Shown here: positions 32,297 to 41,680 of the stretch, one piece after another | How positions within the stretch are numbered: position 1 is the stretch's first letter | How the letters are laid out: every line of letters begins with the position of its first letter | Assembly: GCA_017304845.1 (NCBI GenBank) | Contig: JAFKLL010000018.1 | Coordinates: 1 to 64,000, forward strand | Length of the DNA: 64,000 nucleotides | Origin: Solirubrobacterales bacterium | GTDB taxonomy: Bacteria; Actinomycetota; Thermoleophilia; Solirubrobacterales; 70-9 | Direction: 5' to 3' | Notes under the pieces: model-generated | Database searches by the model: none | The model's input: only the letters and a program-made list of their open reading frames with translations | Told to the model about the DNA's origin: nothing | Position numbers and translations under genes: made by a program

Positions 32297-35227
32297 GTGC
32301 CTCTCTCGGTCATAAAAGGACCCCCGAACTCGGGTCGAACCGAGCTCGTCCGCGAGCGGTTCGAGGCTCGACTGGCCGACGATCCGGTGCTCGTCGTGCC
32401 GTCCACCGACGACATCTTCGGCTGGGAGCGTCGGCTGACCCGGCGACGGCAGGCCTTCGTCGGCGGCAAGGTCGTCCACTTCAAGGACCTGATCGGCCTG
32501 ATCCTCGACGGCGACACGTCCGGCCGGCCCGATCCCACCGCCCTCGCCTCCCCGCTGAGGCGGCGTTCCCTGGCGGTCGAGTCGATCCGGGTCGGCTGGC
32601 CGGGGATCGCCGACCGCCTGCGCGACCAGCCCGGACTGGTCGACGCCACCCTCCAGGTGATCGACGAGTTCCGGGCCAGCCTGATCGACCCGGACACCCT
32701 GGAGGCCCGCGGCGAGGAGACCGGCCCGATCGCCGCCGTCTACCGCGAGTACCTGGACCGACTGGCGGCGGCCGGCCTGACCGACCTGCCCGCGCGGGCG
32801 CAGCTCGCCACCACCCGCCGACTGGAGGGATGGTCCGGACGGCCGGTCTTCGTCGCCGGCTTCGACGACCTGACCGTCCAGCAGCTCGAGCTGCTGCGCC
32901 GCCTGGCCGAGTGGACCGACGTCTCGATCGCGATCACCCACGAGCGGGGCAACCGCGCGATGGCGGTGACCGAGGCGCTGCTCGGTCGCCTGCAGGCGAA
33001 CGGAGCCGCGGTCGAGCAGGAGACGGAGCGTCCGGACTCGCCGCTCGACCACGACCCGCTCCTCGCCGACCTGGAACGTGCCTTCCTCCGCCCCGAGCTC
33101 GACGGGACCATCCGCCCGAGCCCGGCCCTGAAGCTGATCGAGGCCTCCGGGCGGCGTGGCGAGGCGGAGGCGATCGGGGCCGAGATCGCCCGCCTGATCG
33201 ACCGGCGGGTGGATCCCGGGGAGATCGCGATCACGATCGACGCTCCGGCCGCCAACGGGGGGACGATCGCCGCGGTGCTGGCCGAGTACGGGATCCCGGC
33301 GACGCTCGAGGCCGAGACCAAGGCCCCCGAGACGGCGACCGGACAGACGGTGCTGAACTTCCTCCGGGCCGGCTCGCGCCGCGGCACCGCCGCCGAGATG
33401 CTGGCCTGGCTGCGGGGAGCGACCGGGATCGCACCGGACCGGCTCGACGAGATCGAGTTCGCCTCGATCCGCGCCGGGCACGAAAGGGCCGACCAGGTCG
33501 CCCGGCTGGCGGAGCAGAAGGGGATCGAACTGCCGGGCTGGTCGGAGCTCCGGGCGGGCGAGGTGGCCGAGGCGGTGAGGCAGGTGGTGAGACGGAGCAC
33601 GACCTGCCTGCTGGCCGCCCAGCCCGCGGGCCCGCCCCCGCCCGGGACGGTGACCGAGACCCAGATGGCGACGGCGATCGAGCGGGCGATCGCCGAGCTC
33701 GAGTCCTTCACCAGCGGCGACCTGACCGGCGAGGCCGTGATCGAGGCCCTGACCAGCGGCGGGGTCAAGGTCTGGGCGGTGCCGGCCGACCGCACGGTGC
33801 GGATCGCCAGCCCCTACTCGATGCGGGCCAAGCGGGTCCGCCACCTCTTCATGGCCTCGCTCCAGGAGCGCGACCTGAGCGGCGAGGAGGGCAGCCCGCT
33901 GCTCTCACGGCCCGCCCGCGCCGCACTCGGCCTGCCCGAGCTGACCGACCAGGAGGACCAGGAGACCTACCTCTTCTACTCCTGCCTGGCCGTGCCGACC
34001 GAGAGCCTCTGCCTGTCCCACCGGGTGGCCGACGTCCACGGCAAGGCGGAGTTCCCATCCCCGATGATCGGCGAGGTGACCCGGCTCTTCGTCGACGGCG
34101 GGGCCGGCATCGAGCGGATCCGTCGCTCCGGATCGAACATCGTCTTCCCCCCGGACCGCGCTCCCAGCCTGCACGAGTGGGCGCGTTCGAACGCCGACCG
34201 CGAGCCGGAGCCGCAACTCCTCGGGACCGGGGCCGAGTCCGAGATGGTCGAGCAGGTCACCCGCGCGCGGGCGAAGGAGGAGACGACCCGCACCCTCGCC
34301 CCGATCGACTCGGCCGCGGCGGCCGGCGCCCTGGTGGAACGGAACATGTTCTCCGCCACCGCCCTGGAGGCGTTCATCGAGTGCCCCTACAAGTGGTTCT
34401 TCGAACGGGCGATGGGCCCGGTCCGGTTCGGCCCGGAGCCGGAGCCGCTGGCGAAGGGCAGCCTGATCCACGAGGTCCTGGCCGAGCTCTACCGGCGCCA
34501 CCCGGACCGCATCCCCGGGCCCGACGACGTCGACGAGTGGATCGAGCAGATGCGGATCCTGGTCGAGGAGCTGGCCGACTCCTGCGACCTCGGCGGCGAC
34601 TCGGCCGAGCACCGGATCCAACGGCGGCAGGTCGCGGTCGAGATCCGACGCTTCCTCGAGCGCGAGTCCCGCCGCACCGGCACCGCCTTCCGGCCGCTAG
34701 ACCTGGAGCGCCGCTTCGGGTTCGACGACCCCGAATCGCTGCCCCGCCTGGAGATCGACGGCTGGAACCTGCGGGGGATCGTCGACCGGGTGGACGTCGA
34801 CGGCTCCGGGGCCGGGATCGTTCTCGACTACAAGTCGGGGGCCTCCTCCTACAAGTCGCTGGCCGAGATCCGACGCGAGGGCAAGGTCCAGCTCCATCTA
34901 TACCTCCGGGCGCTGGAGCGGCTCTGGGGCCTGGACCCGGCCGCCGGGCTCTACGTCCCCGTCTTCGCCGCCAAGCACCAGTCGCGTGGGATGTTCGCGG
35001 CCGGCTGCGCGGCGGCGGTCAAGGATCTCGGCACGGTCGGCAACGACGCGGTCGAGGATCTCCAGGCCGAGATCGAGGCCGGCGTCGCCCGGGCCTCCGA
35101 GGCCGCCCGGAAGATCCTGGCCGGCGAGATCCACCACCACCCCGGCGAGTGCCTCGACCACTACATCCACTCGGGGGTGCCGGACTGGAACCCGGACACC
35201 GAGGACGAGGGGGCGAACGGCCGGTGA
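32297..35227 (+). CDS. AddB-like helicase-nuclease subunit
   Basis: A 976-residue subunit of a double-strand-break-processing complex. The N-terminus GPPNSGRTEL is a Walker A-like loop in which the usual Lys is Arg, so ATPase activity is doubtful. UvrD-like middle segments are weakly conserved. The C-terminus is a PD-(D/E)XK nuclease: CPYKWFFERAMG (Cys696), GSLIHEVLAELY and the catalytic LDYKSG with Asp844 and Lys846. The Cys cluster that binds Fe-S in AddB is not complete here. GTG start; it overlaps the next gene by GTGA. AdnA of the mycobacterial AdnAB is the alternative homologue. Confidence 0.82.
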   Translation: MPLSVIKGPPNSGRTELVRERFEARLADDPVLVVPSTDDIFGWERRLTRRRQAFVGGKVVHFKDLIGLILDGDTSGRPDPTALASPLRRRSLAVESIRVGWPGIADRLRDQPGLVDATLQVIDEFRASLIDPDTLEARGEETGPIAAVYREYLDRLAAAGLTDLPARAQLATTRRLEGWSGRPVFVAGFDDLTVQQLELLRRLAEWTDVSIAITHERGNRAMAVTEALLGRLQANGAAVEQETERPDSPLDHDPLLADLERAFLRPELDGTIRPSPALKLIEASGRRGEAEAIGAEIARLIDRRVDPGEIAITIDAPAANGGTIAAVLAEYGIPATLEAETKAPETATGQTVLNFLRAGSRRGTAAEMLAWLRGATGIAPDRLDEIEFASIRAGHERADQVARLAEQKGIELPGWSELRAGEVAEAVRQVVRRSTTCLLAAQPAGPPPPGTVTETQMATAIERAIAELESFTSGDLTGEAVIEALTSGGVKVWAVPADRTVRIASPYSMRAKRVRHLFMASLQERDLSGEEGSPLLSRPARAALGLPELTDQEDQETYLFYSCLAVPTESLCLSHRVADVHGKAEFPSPMIGEVTRLFVDGGAGIERIRRSGSNIVFPPDRAPSLHEWARSNADREPEPQLLGTGAESEMVEQVTRARAKEETTRTLAPIDSAAAAGALVERNMFSATALEAFIECPYKWFFERAMGPVRFGPEPEPLAKGSLIHEVLAELYRRHPDRIPGPDDVDEWIEQMRILVEELADSCDLGGDSAEHRIQRRQVAVEIRRFLERESRRTGTAFRPLDLERRFGFDDPESLPRLEIDGWNLRGIVDRVDVDGSGAGIVLDYKSGASSYKSLAEIRREGKVQLHLYLRALERLWGLDPAAGLYVPVFAAKHQSRGMFAAGCAAAVKDLGTVGNDAVEDLQAEIEAGVARASEAARKILAGEIHHHPGECLDHYIHSGVPDWNPDTEDEGANGR

Positions 35228-38200
35228 AGCCGACCGCCGAACAGGAACTCGCGATCGAGTCCGACGACCTCGACATCCTGCTCGAGGCCGGCGCCGGCTC
35301 GGGCAAGACCAGCACCACGGTCGACCGCTACAAGCGCCTGCTCCGGCGGGGGCGCCAGAGCCGCGACCCGCTCGAACCGGCCGAGATCCTGGTCTTCACC
35401 TTCACCGACAAGGCGGCGGGCGAGCTGCGGGAGCGGATCCGCGAGCAGCGCGACGAGATGGGCGCCGAGTTCTCGATGAGCTCGCTCTGGGTCGGCACCT
35501 TCCACTCGATCTGCGCCCGCATCCTGCGCGCCCACCCGATCGCCGCCCGGGTCGACCCGGCCTTCGACGTGATCGACGACGTGGTCGCCTCCCGCCTCAA
35601 GGAGGAGGCCTTCGCGGCCGCCCTGGCGCGGACAACCGAGGACGACGAGGCGGTGGCGCTGCTGGCCCGCTTCAGCCAGCCGACCCTGAAGACCGGGATC
35701 CAGAACGCCTACGAGCGCCTGCGCGCGGCCGGGATGAGCGAACCGGCCCTGCCCGCCCCGCCGCCGACCCGCCCTCCCGAGCTGATCCACGCCGAGTTGA
35801 CCTCCTCCTCCCGCCGGACGCTCTCCGACCCGGACCTCAAGAAGGCCTGCGCCGGCCGGATCACCACCCTGCTCGACCACCTCGCCACCGTCCCGCCCGA
35901 GGAGCTCACCTTCGCCCGCCTCGAGGAGGCCGGCTTCTACAAGAGCTCGAAGGAGATCCCCGAGCTGGTCGCCGAGGTGAACCGGGCCCGGACCGAGCTC
36001 CTGACCGGCGAGCTCGGCCCCCGCTACTGGAGGGTTCTGGGCGATCTGCTCGGCAACTACTCGACCGCCTACTCCCGGGGCAAGACCGCCCGGGGCGGCA
36101 TGGACTTCGAGGATCTCCAGCTGCGAACCCTCGAGCTGCTGCGGGAGAGCGACCCGATCGCCGCGACCTACCGGGAGCAGTTCGACGAGATCATGGTCGA
36201 CGAGTTCCAGGACACCAACCAGCTCCAGATGGATCTGATCGAGGCGCTGCGCGGCCCCGGCACCTCTCTGTTCACGGTCGGCGACGAGATGCAGGCGATC
36301 TACGGCTTTCGCTACGCCGACGTCGAGCTGTTCCGGCGACGGCGCGAGAGCCCGGCGGTCACCGTCTTCTCGCTCTCGGCGAACTTCCGTTCCCAGGCGC
36401 CGGTGATCGGCGCGGTGAACGAGTTGGGCAGCCAGCTCGAGCGCCTGATCGAGGGGCTCAGGACCTCGGACGAGCCGGGCGGCGAGACCGGCGGCACCCG
36501 CCACCAGTTCAGCCCGCTCCGGGTCGGGGTGGAACCATCGGACGGCGTCGACCCCGGGGTCGAGATCCTGCTGACCCAGAAGGAGGTCTGGCAGGAGGTC
36601 GACCTGGGCCCGCTCTCTCCTCCGCCCGGCGCCGAGCAGCACCTGACCGCCGGCCGCGGCCAGCACGAGGCGGAGGCGCTCGCCCTGGCCCACCACATCC
36701 GGGCGGCGACCGAGCAGGGCGTGCCGCCGGGCGAGATCGTGATCCTCTTCCGCACCCGCTCGCTGATGTGGCTGTTCGAAGCGGCGCTGAAGCAGGTCGG
36801 CCTCAAGCCGTACGTGGTCGGCGGCACCGGCTTCTGGGAGACCCGGGAGGGAGTCGACCTGCGCTCCCTGCTCGCGACGATTGCCAACCCGCTCGACGAC
36901 GAGTCGCTGATCGGCACCCTGGCGGGACCGGCCTGCGGCCTCAGCACCAGCGCCCTCTGGCTGCTGGCCCGCCGTCGCGGCCCGGAGCAGCCGCTCTGGC
37001 CGGCCGTCCAGGCCCTCGCTCCCGGCGACCCCGAGATCGGGGTCGAGGACATCGAGCGGGCCCGTGAGTTCGTGTCGGTGGTCGAGTCCCTGAGGAAGCG
37101 ACAGGCCTCGACTCCCCTCGCCGAGCTGGTCCACGACGCGGTCGCCGAGACCGGGTACGACCTGGTCAACCTGATGCGGGACCCGAGCGCGGCCGGCCTG
37201 GCGAACCTGAGCCGGGTGGCCGAGATCGCCGCCGAGTTCGAGAGCACCGAGGGCCGTGACCTGCGTGGCCTGATCGCCTGGATCGACGAGAGCGCGCAGC
37301 TCGACGCCGAGCAGGCGGTGGCTACGGAGGACGAGGATTCGGACGTGGTCAGGCTGATGACCATCCACAAGTCGAAGGGGCTCGAGTTCCCGATGGTCTG
37401 CGTCGCCGACCTCGGCCGCGACTCGAAGTCGAACTCGGAGAGCGTCTTCTGGATCGCCCCGCGCAGCGACGGCCCGGGCTTCCAGATCGGGCTGCGCCTG
37501 CCCGAGCCGGGCGGCAAGAGCATCGACCTCTACGAGTGGCCGGCCCTCAAGCAACGCTCCCGGCTCGACATGACCGACGAGGAGCTGCGGATCCTCCACG
37601 TCGCCCTGACCCGGGCGCGGCGCCGCCTCGTCCTGAGCGGCATCGCCGACCTCGACGAGCCGCCCCGGCAGACCGAGGCGAACTCGACCGCGACCCGCCT
37701 CACCCAGGGGTACGACGTCGCCGAGCCGATCGCGGTCCCCGCCCCGCCGGCGCTCGACGCCTTGGCGGCACCCGGACCATCGGTGATCGAGATCCACCTC
37801 AACCGTCCCGAGCGGGCCGCCGAGCTGGCCGGGGAGATCGAGCTGGAAGCGTCGACCGAGGTCGCCGATCGCGACGGCGACCCGCCGCTCTGGCGGCCGA
37901 AGGACGCCGGCTGGCCGGAGGTCCCCCTCTCCTACTCGGCCCTGGCCTCCTTCCGGGAGTGCCCCGCAAGGTTCTACGCGAGCCGGATCCTCAAGCTCGA
38001 AGGCCCGGACCGCGAGCGGGAACGGCTCCCGCTCGACCCGGAAGAGGACCTCGGCGAACCGATCGACGCGACCGCCTTCGGCACTGCCGTCCACCGTCTG
38101 CTGGAGCGCATGCCGGCCCGCGATTGGCGGCCGCCCTCGGAGGGGGAGATCGACTCGACCCTGACCGCCGAGCGAGTCGACTCGGCCGGTGCCCGGGCCG

Positions 38201-38721
38201 AGGCGCGAGCGATGATCGACGCCTTCCTCGGCTCCGAGCTGGCGCGGGAGGTGCGGAAGGGGCGGCCCGAGGTCGAGACCAGCCTGCTGGTGGACGTCGA
38301 CGGAGTGATGATCCGCGGTTTCGCCGACCTCCTGGTCCGGGACCTGGAGCGCCCGCTGATCCTGGACTACAAGTCGAACCGGATCGAGGGCACGTCGGTC
38401 GCCGCGTTGATGGAGCGCTACGACCTGCAGAGCGACCTCTACGCCCTGGCGGTCTCCCGCGCCCTGGCCGCCGAGACGGTCGAGACCGCCTTCGTCTTCC
38501 TGCGCGATCCGGCCTCACCGGCCCGCCGCGTCTACTCCGCCCCCGACCTCGAAGCGGCCGGGCGCCGGATCTCGGCGATGGTCGCCGACATCGCCGCCGG
38601 GCGCTACCTGGGCGGTCCGGAGGCCTCGCATCAGCCCTGCGGCGCCTGTTGGGCCTGCGCGACGCTAGGCGTTCAGAAGGGCACGTCCGGGTCGGCCGGC
38701 GGGGCCTCGGCCTCCGGCTGA
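35224..38721 (+). CDS. UvrD/RecB-type helicase-nuclease (AddA/AdnB-like)
   Basis: A 1165-residue motor subunit. SF1 motifs are Walker A AGAGSGKT (22-29), FTFTDKAAGEL, Walker B MVDEFQDTNQLQ (Asp326) and a late VRLMTIHKSKGLEFP, VALTRARRRLVL. The C-terminal PD-(D/E)XK nuclease has the catalytic LDYKSN (about 1048). Cys913 together with Cys1139, Cys1142 and Cys1145 (CGACWAC) would form a [4Fe-4S] site as in AddB, Cas4 and AdnAB nucleases. With the upstream subunit it should resect DNA ends for recombination. Its 3' end overlaps convergent xseB by 49 bp. Confidence 0.9.
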   Translation: MKPTAEQELAIESDDLDILLEAGAGSGKTSTTVDRYKRLLRRGRQSRDPLEPAEILVFTFTDKAAGELRERIREQRDEMGAEFSMSSLWVGTFHSICARILRAHPIAARVDPAFDVIDDVVASRLKEEAFAAALARTTEDDEAVALLARFSQPTLKTGIQNAYERLRAAGMSEPALPAPPPTRPPELIHAELTSSSRRTLSDPDLKKACAGRITTLLDHLATVPPEELTFARLEEAGFYKSSKEIPELVAEVNRARTELLTGELGPRYWRVLGDLLGNYSTAYSRGKTARGGMDFEDLQLRTLELLRESDPIAATYREQFDEIMVDEFQDTNQLQMDLIEALRGPGTSLFTVGDEMQAIYGFRYADVELFRRRRESPAVTVFSLSANFRSQAPVIGAVNELGSQLERLIEGLRTSDEPGGETGGTRHQFSPLRVGVEPSDGVDPGVEILLTQKEVWQEVDLGPLSPPPGAEQHLTAGRGQHEAEALALAHHIRAATEQGVPPGEIVILFRTRSLMWLFEAALKQVGLKPYVVGGTGFWETREGVDLRSLLATIANPLDDESLIGTLAGPACGLSTSALWLLARRRGPEQPLWPAVQALAPGDPEIGVEDIERAREFVSVVESLRKRQASTPLAELVHDAVAETGYDLVNLMRDPSAAGLANLSRVAEIAAEFESTEGRDLRGLIAWIDESAQLDAEQAVATEDEDSDVVRLMTIHKSKGLEFPMVCVADLGRDSKSNSESVFWIAPRSDGPGFQIGLRLPEPGGKSIDLYEWPALKQRSRLDMTDEELRILHVALTRARRRLVLSGIADLDEPPRQTEANSTATRLTQGYDVAEPIAVPAPPALDALAAPGPSVIEIHLNRPERAAELAGEIELEASTEVADRDGDPPLWRPKDAGWPEVPLSYSALASFRECPARFYASRILKLEGPDRERERLPLDPEEDLGEPIDATAFGTAVHRLLERMPARDWRPPSEGEIDSTLTAERVDSAGARAEARAMIDAFLGSELAREVRKGRPEVETSLLVDVDGVMIRGFADLLVRDLERPLILDYKSNRIEGTSVAALMERYDLQSDLYALAVSRALAAETVETAFVFLRDPASPARRVYSAPDLEAAGRRISAMVADIAAGRYLGGPEASHQPCGACWACATLGVQKGTSGSAGGASASG

Positions 38722-38957
38722 GCCACCGGCTGGTTGAGCGACCCGGCCAGGTCCTCCAGCTTCAGCTCCTTCAGGCCCTGATCGACCGCCGCCAGCTCGC
38801 CGGCGCAGAACTCGATCAGCTCCTTGGCCTCGGCGCAGAGGTCGAGGGTCTCGCGCAGCTGCGCCTCGCCGGAGTCCAGCCGGTGGATGATCTCCTCCAG
38901 CCGCGCCGTCGCCGACTCGTAGGTCCGAGCGGTCTCGGCGGGGGTCTCTTCACTCAC
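38673..38957 (-). CDS. xseB: Exonuclease VII small subunit
   Basis: A 94-residue helical protein with the XseB pattern: SATARLEEIIHRLDSGEAQLRETLDLCAEAKELI. It binds the large subunit to form ExoVII, which digests single-stranded DNA from both ends. Start GTG 38957 lies inside the end of xseA (8-bp overlap), so translation is coupled. The C-terminal Ala/Pro-rich tail overlaps the end of the opposite-strand helicase gene. Confidence 0.9.
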   Translation of the reverse strand: MSEETPAETARTYESATARLEEIIHRLDSGEAQLRETLDLCAEAKELIEFCAGELAAVDQGLKELKLEDLAGSLNQPVAQPEAEAPPADPDVPF

Positions 38958-40419
38958 TTTCTTCCAGTCCTTCCATGCTGATCTGCTCGAACTCGGGCTG
39001 CTCTTCATTCTGGCGTGGCCGGCGGCGTCTGGCGCCGCCGATCTGCGCGTCCACCGCGTCATCGGCGAACCGGATCTTGACCGCGCCCGCGCGTCGGGCC
39101 GCGGCCGCGTCGACCACGGGCTCCCCGGCCCGGTCCTCGACTCGGGCGTAGCCGCGCTCCAGGGTCCGTTGGGGGTCGTGGGCACGCAGCGCGACCCGCT
39201 CCGTCTGAAGCTTCCGTTCGCCCGTCTCCAGCCTCCGGCCGATCTGCGCCGCCAACTCGCGCGGCCGGCCGGCGTTCCGGGCCTGTCCGGTGGCCACCGC
39301 TCGCGAGACCCTCGCCGCCGCCGGCATCAGCCCCCGTTCGAGCTGGCGTCCGGTGGCCTCGGCCCTGATCTTGATCCCCCGTTCGGCCGACGCCCGGACC
39401 TCGCGGGTCTTCTGGTTCAGGGCGATGCGCTCGGCGCGGATCGCCCGGCCCGGCCCGGCGGCCAGGGCAGCCAGGGGACCGACCCGGTCCCGCACCGCCG
39501 CCCGTCCCGCGCGCGCCACCCTTCCGGCGCCGGCGAGCAGGCCGCTCCGGGCGGCCAGGACGTCGATGCCCACGACCGCGTCCGCCGCGTGGGTCGGAGT
39601 CGAGGCCCGGACCGCCGCGACATCGTCGAGCAGGGTCACGTCACGTTCGTGCCCGACCGCCGAGATCACCGGGACGGCGAGCAGGGCGACGGTCCGGCAG
39701 AGATCCTCGTCGCAGAACGCCCAGAGATCAGTCAGGCTGCCGCCGCCTCGGCAGACCACGATCGCCTCCACCTCGCCGTAGGCGGCCATCCGGCTCAGGG
39801 TGCGGGTGATCGCCGGGGCGGCCTTGCGGTCCTGGACCGGGGCGAACCCCCAGACCAGCTCGCCCCGCCAGCCCCTTCGCTCGAGCCCGGCCATCAGGTC
39901 CTGGCGGGCGGCCCCGCCCTCGGCCGTGATGACCCCGATCCGGCGGGGCAGGGCCGGCCGCCGCAATTGCTTCTGCGGCTCCATCAGGCCCTCATCCTGG
40001 AACTTCCGGCGCAGCTCGGCGAGCCGGGCGATCAGATCACCTTCCCCGGCCGGGCGGAGGTCGGTCACCCGGAAGCTGAACGACGGCGAGGCGTTCTTGC
40101 CGCCCTCGTAGTAGTCCGGGCCGCCGGTGGCCACGATCGCGGCACCGTCCCGCATCGCCTCCGGGGGCAGGTCGAGGCGCTCGAAGTCGCGACGCCACAT
40201 CGCGCATCTGACCCCGCCCCGTTCGTCGCGCAGCTCGAAGTAGACCTGGACCTTGGAGCGGCTGACCCCGGTCACCTCGCCGGTGATCGTGGTCCGCGGC
40301 AGCGCGTTCATCTGGCGCTTCAGCTCTCGGGCGTACTCGCCGACCGGGGTCGGCGCGGGCTCAGGCCCGGACTCATCCGGTCCGGCCCGATCGAGGTCTG
40401 AGATGTGCTCGAAACTCAC
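38950..40419 (-). CDS. xseA: Exonuclease VII large subunit
   Basis: The 489-residue catalytic subunit has an N-terminal OB-fold (TTITGEVTGVSRSKVQVYFELRD), and the exonuclease core with IGVITAEGGAARQD, VCRGGGSLTDLWAFCDE and SAVGHERDVTLLDDVAAVRASTPTHAAD. A long Arg-rich coiled-coil region follows, then a GYARVEDRAGEPV strand. GTG start. Next to the helicase-nuclease genes it makes this a DNA end-processing neighbourhood. Confidence 0.95.
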   Translation of the reverse strand: MSFEHISDLDRAGPDESGPEPAPTPVGEYARELKRQMNALPRTTITGEVTGVSRSKVQVYFELRDERGGVRCAMWRRDFERLDLPPEAMRDGAAIVATGGPDYYEGGKNASPSFSFRVTDLRPAGEGDLIARLAELRRKFQDEGLMEPQKQLRRPALPRRIGVITAEGGAARQDLMAGLERRGWRGELVWGFAPVQDRKAAPAITRTLSRMAAYGEVEAIVVCRGGGSLTDLWAFCDEDLCRTVALLAVPVISAVGHERDVTLLDDVAAVRASTPTHAADAVVGIDVLAARSGLLAGAGRVARAGRAAVRDRVGPLAALAAGPGRAIRAERIALNQKTREVRASAERGIKIRAEATGRQLERGLMPAAARVSRAVATGQARNAGRPRELAAQIGRRLETGERKLQTERVALRAHDPQRTLERGYARVEDRAGEPVVDAAAARRAGAVKIRFADDAVDAQIGGARRRRPRQNEEQPEFEQISMEGLEESE

Positions 40420-40639
40420 TCGACCAGCATGACAGCGCTCCTTGACGACCCGATCGTGAATCCGTCAGAAATCTCTCATTTCCCTTGGGCAAGGCCCAAA
40501 CCCGGCATTTCGGATCGGTAATACGACCTTTCTTACCCATTGACTCGACATTCCCCTTCGAGCCGTGCTACTTTCTCCGTCTCGATTATTGAGTTTGTAG
40601 GTAAAGAAAGTAATTTCATCAACAAGGGGGACAACCCGA
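40420..40639. promoter_or_regulatory. AT-rich upstream region of the sulfate transport operon
   Basis: This 220-bp gap separates divergent xseA and cysP and is far less GC-rich than its surroundings. It contains a small hairpin TTGGGC-AAG-GCCCAA (40485-40499), a TCGACA ... TACTTT pair with an 18-bp spacer (40546-40575) as a possible promoter, and the near-palindrome GAAAGTAATTTC (40607-40618) just before an AAGGGGGA ribosome site. A long leader is likely. No known riboswitch could be folded by eye. Confidence 0.45.
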
Positions 40640-41680
40640 ATGAGTCTGAGCAGTTCCAACAAGTCCAAGCGCAGCATCCAGGCGCTCCTGCTTCTCGCCC
40701 TGATCGCCTTCGGCGCGATCGTCGTGGGTTGCGGCAGCAGCGATGACGACGGCGGCAGCGGTGGCAGCGGCGGCGACAAGGTTCAGCTGGTCGCCTACTC
40801 CACCCCGCAGACCGCCTACGAGGAGGGCCTCGAACCCGCCTTCAACGAGACCGATGCCGGCAAGGGCGTCAGCTTCAGCAACTCGTTCGGCGCCTCCGGC
40901 GACCAGAGCCGCGCCGTCGAAGCCGGCCAGCCCGCGGGCTACGTCAACTTCGCCCTCGAGACCGACGTGACCCGTCTCGTCGACTCCGGCCAGGTCTCCA
41001 AGGACTGGCAGGACAACAAGTACAAGGGCATCGTCACCAACTCCGTGGTCTCGATCGTCACCCGCCCGGGCAACCCCGAGGGCGTGAAGTCCTTCCAGGA
41101 CATCATCGACAAGGACCTCGAGGTCGTGACCCCGAACCCGTTCACCTCCGGTGGCGCCCGTTGGAACATCATGGCCATCTACGGCGCGGCCATCCACGAC
41201 GGCCAGACCCCGGACCAGGCGCTCGACACCGTCAAGCAGATCCTCTCGCAGGCCCCGGTCCAGCCGGCCAGCGCCCGCGACGCCCTCCAGGCCTTCGTCG
41301 GCGGTGCCGGTGACGTCCTGATCTCCTACGAGAACGAGGCGATCGCCGCCCAGAACGCCGACCAGGACGTCGACTACGTCGTCCCCGACTCGACCATCCT
41401 GATCGAGCAGCCGGCCGCGGTGACCGTCGACGCGCCGAAGTCGGCGACCGACTTCCTCGACTTCCTCTGGAGCGACGAGGGACAGAAGATCTGGGCCGAG
41501 CAGGGCTACCGCCCGGTGAACAAGAGCCTGGTCGACGAGTCGAAGTTCCCGACCCCGAAGGACGAGTTCACGATCGCCGAGTTCGGCGGCTGGGACAAGG
41601 TCGCGGACGAGTTCTTCGACGACAAGACCGGCTCGATCGCGGAGGTCGAGAAGGAACTGGGAGTCTCCACTGAAGGCTGA
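40640..41680 (+). CDS. cysP: Sulfate/thiosulfate-binding lipoprotein
   Basis: A 346-residue lipoprotein: basic N-terminus, hydrophobic segment and lipobox VVGC with Cys31, then a Ser/Gly/Asp linker. The mature part matches Sbp/CysP: LVAYSTPQTAYEEGLEPAF, VNFALETDVTRLVDSG, VVTPNPFTSGGARWN and the late DFLWSDEGQKIWAEQGYRPVN. It captures sulfate outside the membrane for the CysTWA importer. AAGGGGGA precedes the ATG. The gene overlaps the probable start of cysT. Confidence 0.94.
   Translation: MSLSSSNKSKRSIQALLLLALIAFGAIVVGCGSSDDDGGSGGSGGDKVQLVAYSTPQTAYEEGLEPAFNETDAGKGVSFSNSFGASGDQSRAVEAGQPAGYVNFALETDVTRLVDSGQVSKDWQDNKYKGIVTNSVVSIVTRPGNPEGVKSFQDIIDKDLEVVTPNPFTSGGARWNIMAIYGAAIHDGQTPDQALDTVKQILSQAPVQPASARDALQAFVGGAGDVLISYENEAIAAQNADQDVDYVVPDSTILIEQPAAVTVDAPKSATDFLDFLWSDEGQKIWAEQGYRPVNKSLVDESKFPTPKDEFTIAEFGGWDKVADEFFDDKTGSIAEVEKELGVSTEG

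Noticed and set aside
35161-38094. A ~980-codon open frame opposite the helicase-nuclease gene
   Set aside because: It is the GC-bias shadow of the real gene: Arg/Gly/Leu-rich, no domains, no start signals, and the sense strand has full SF1 helicase motifs.
40485-40499. A SAM or other riboswitch upstream of cysP
   Set aside because: Only a 6-bp hairpin is seen; no conserved riboswitch core could be recognised.
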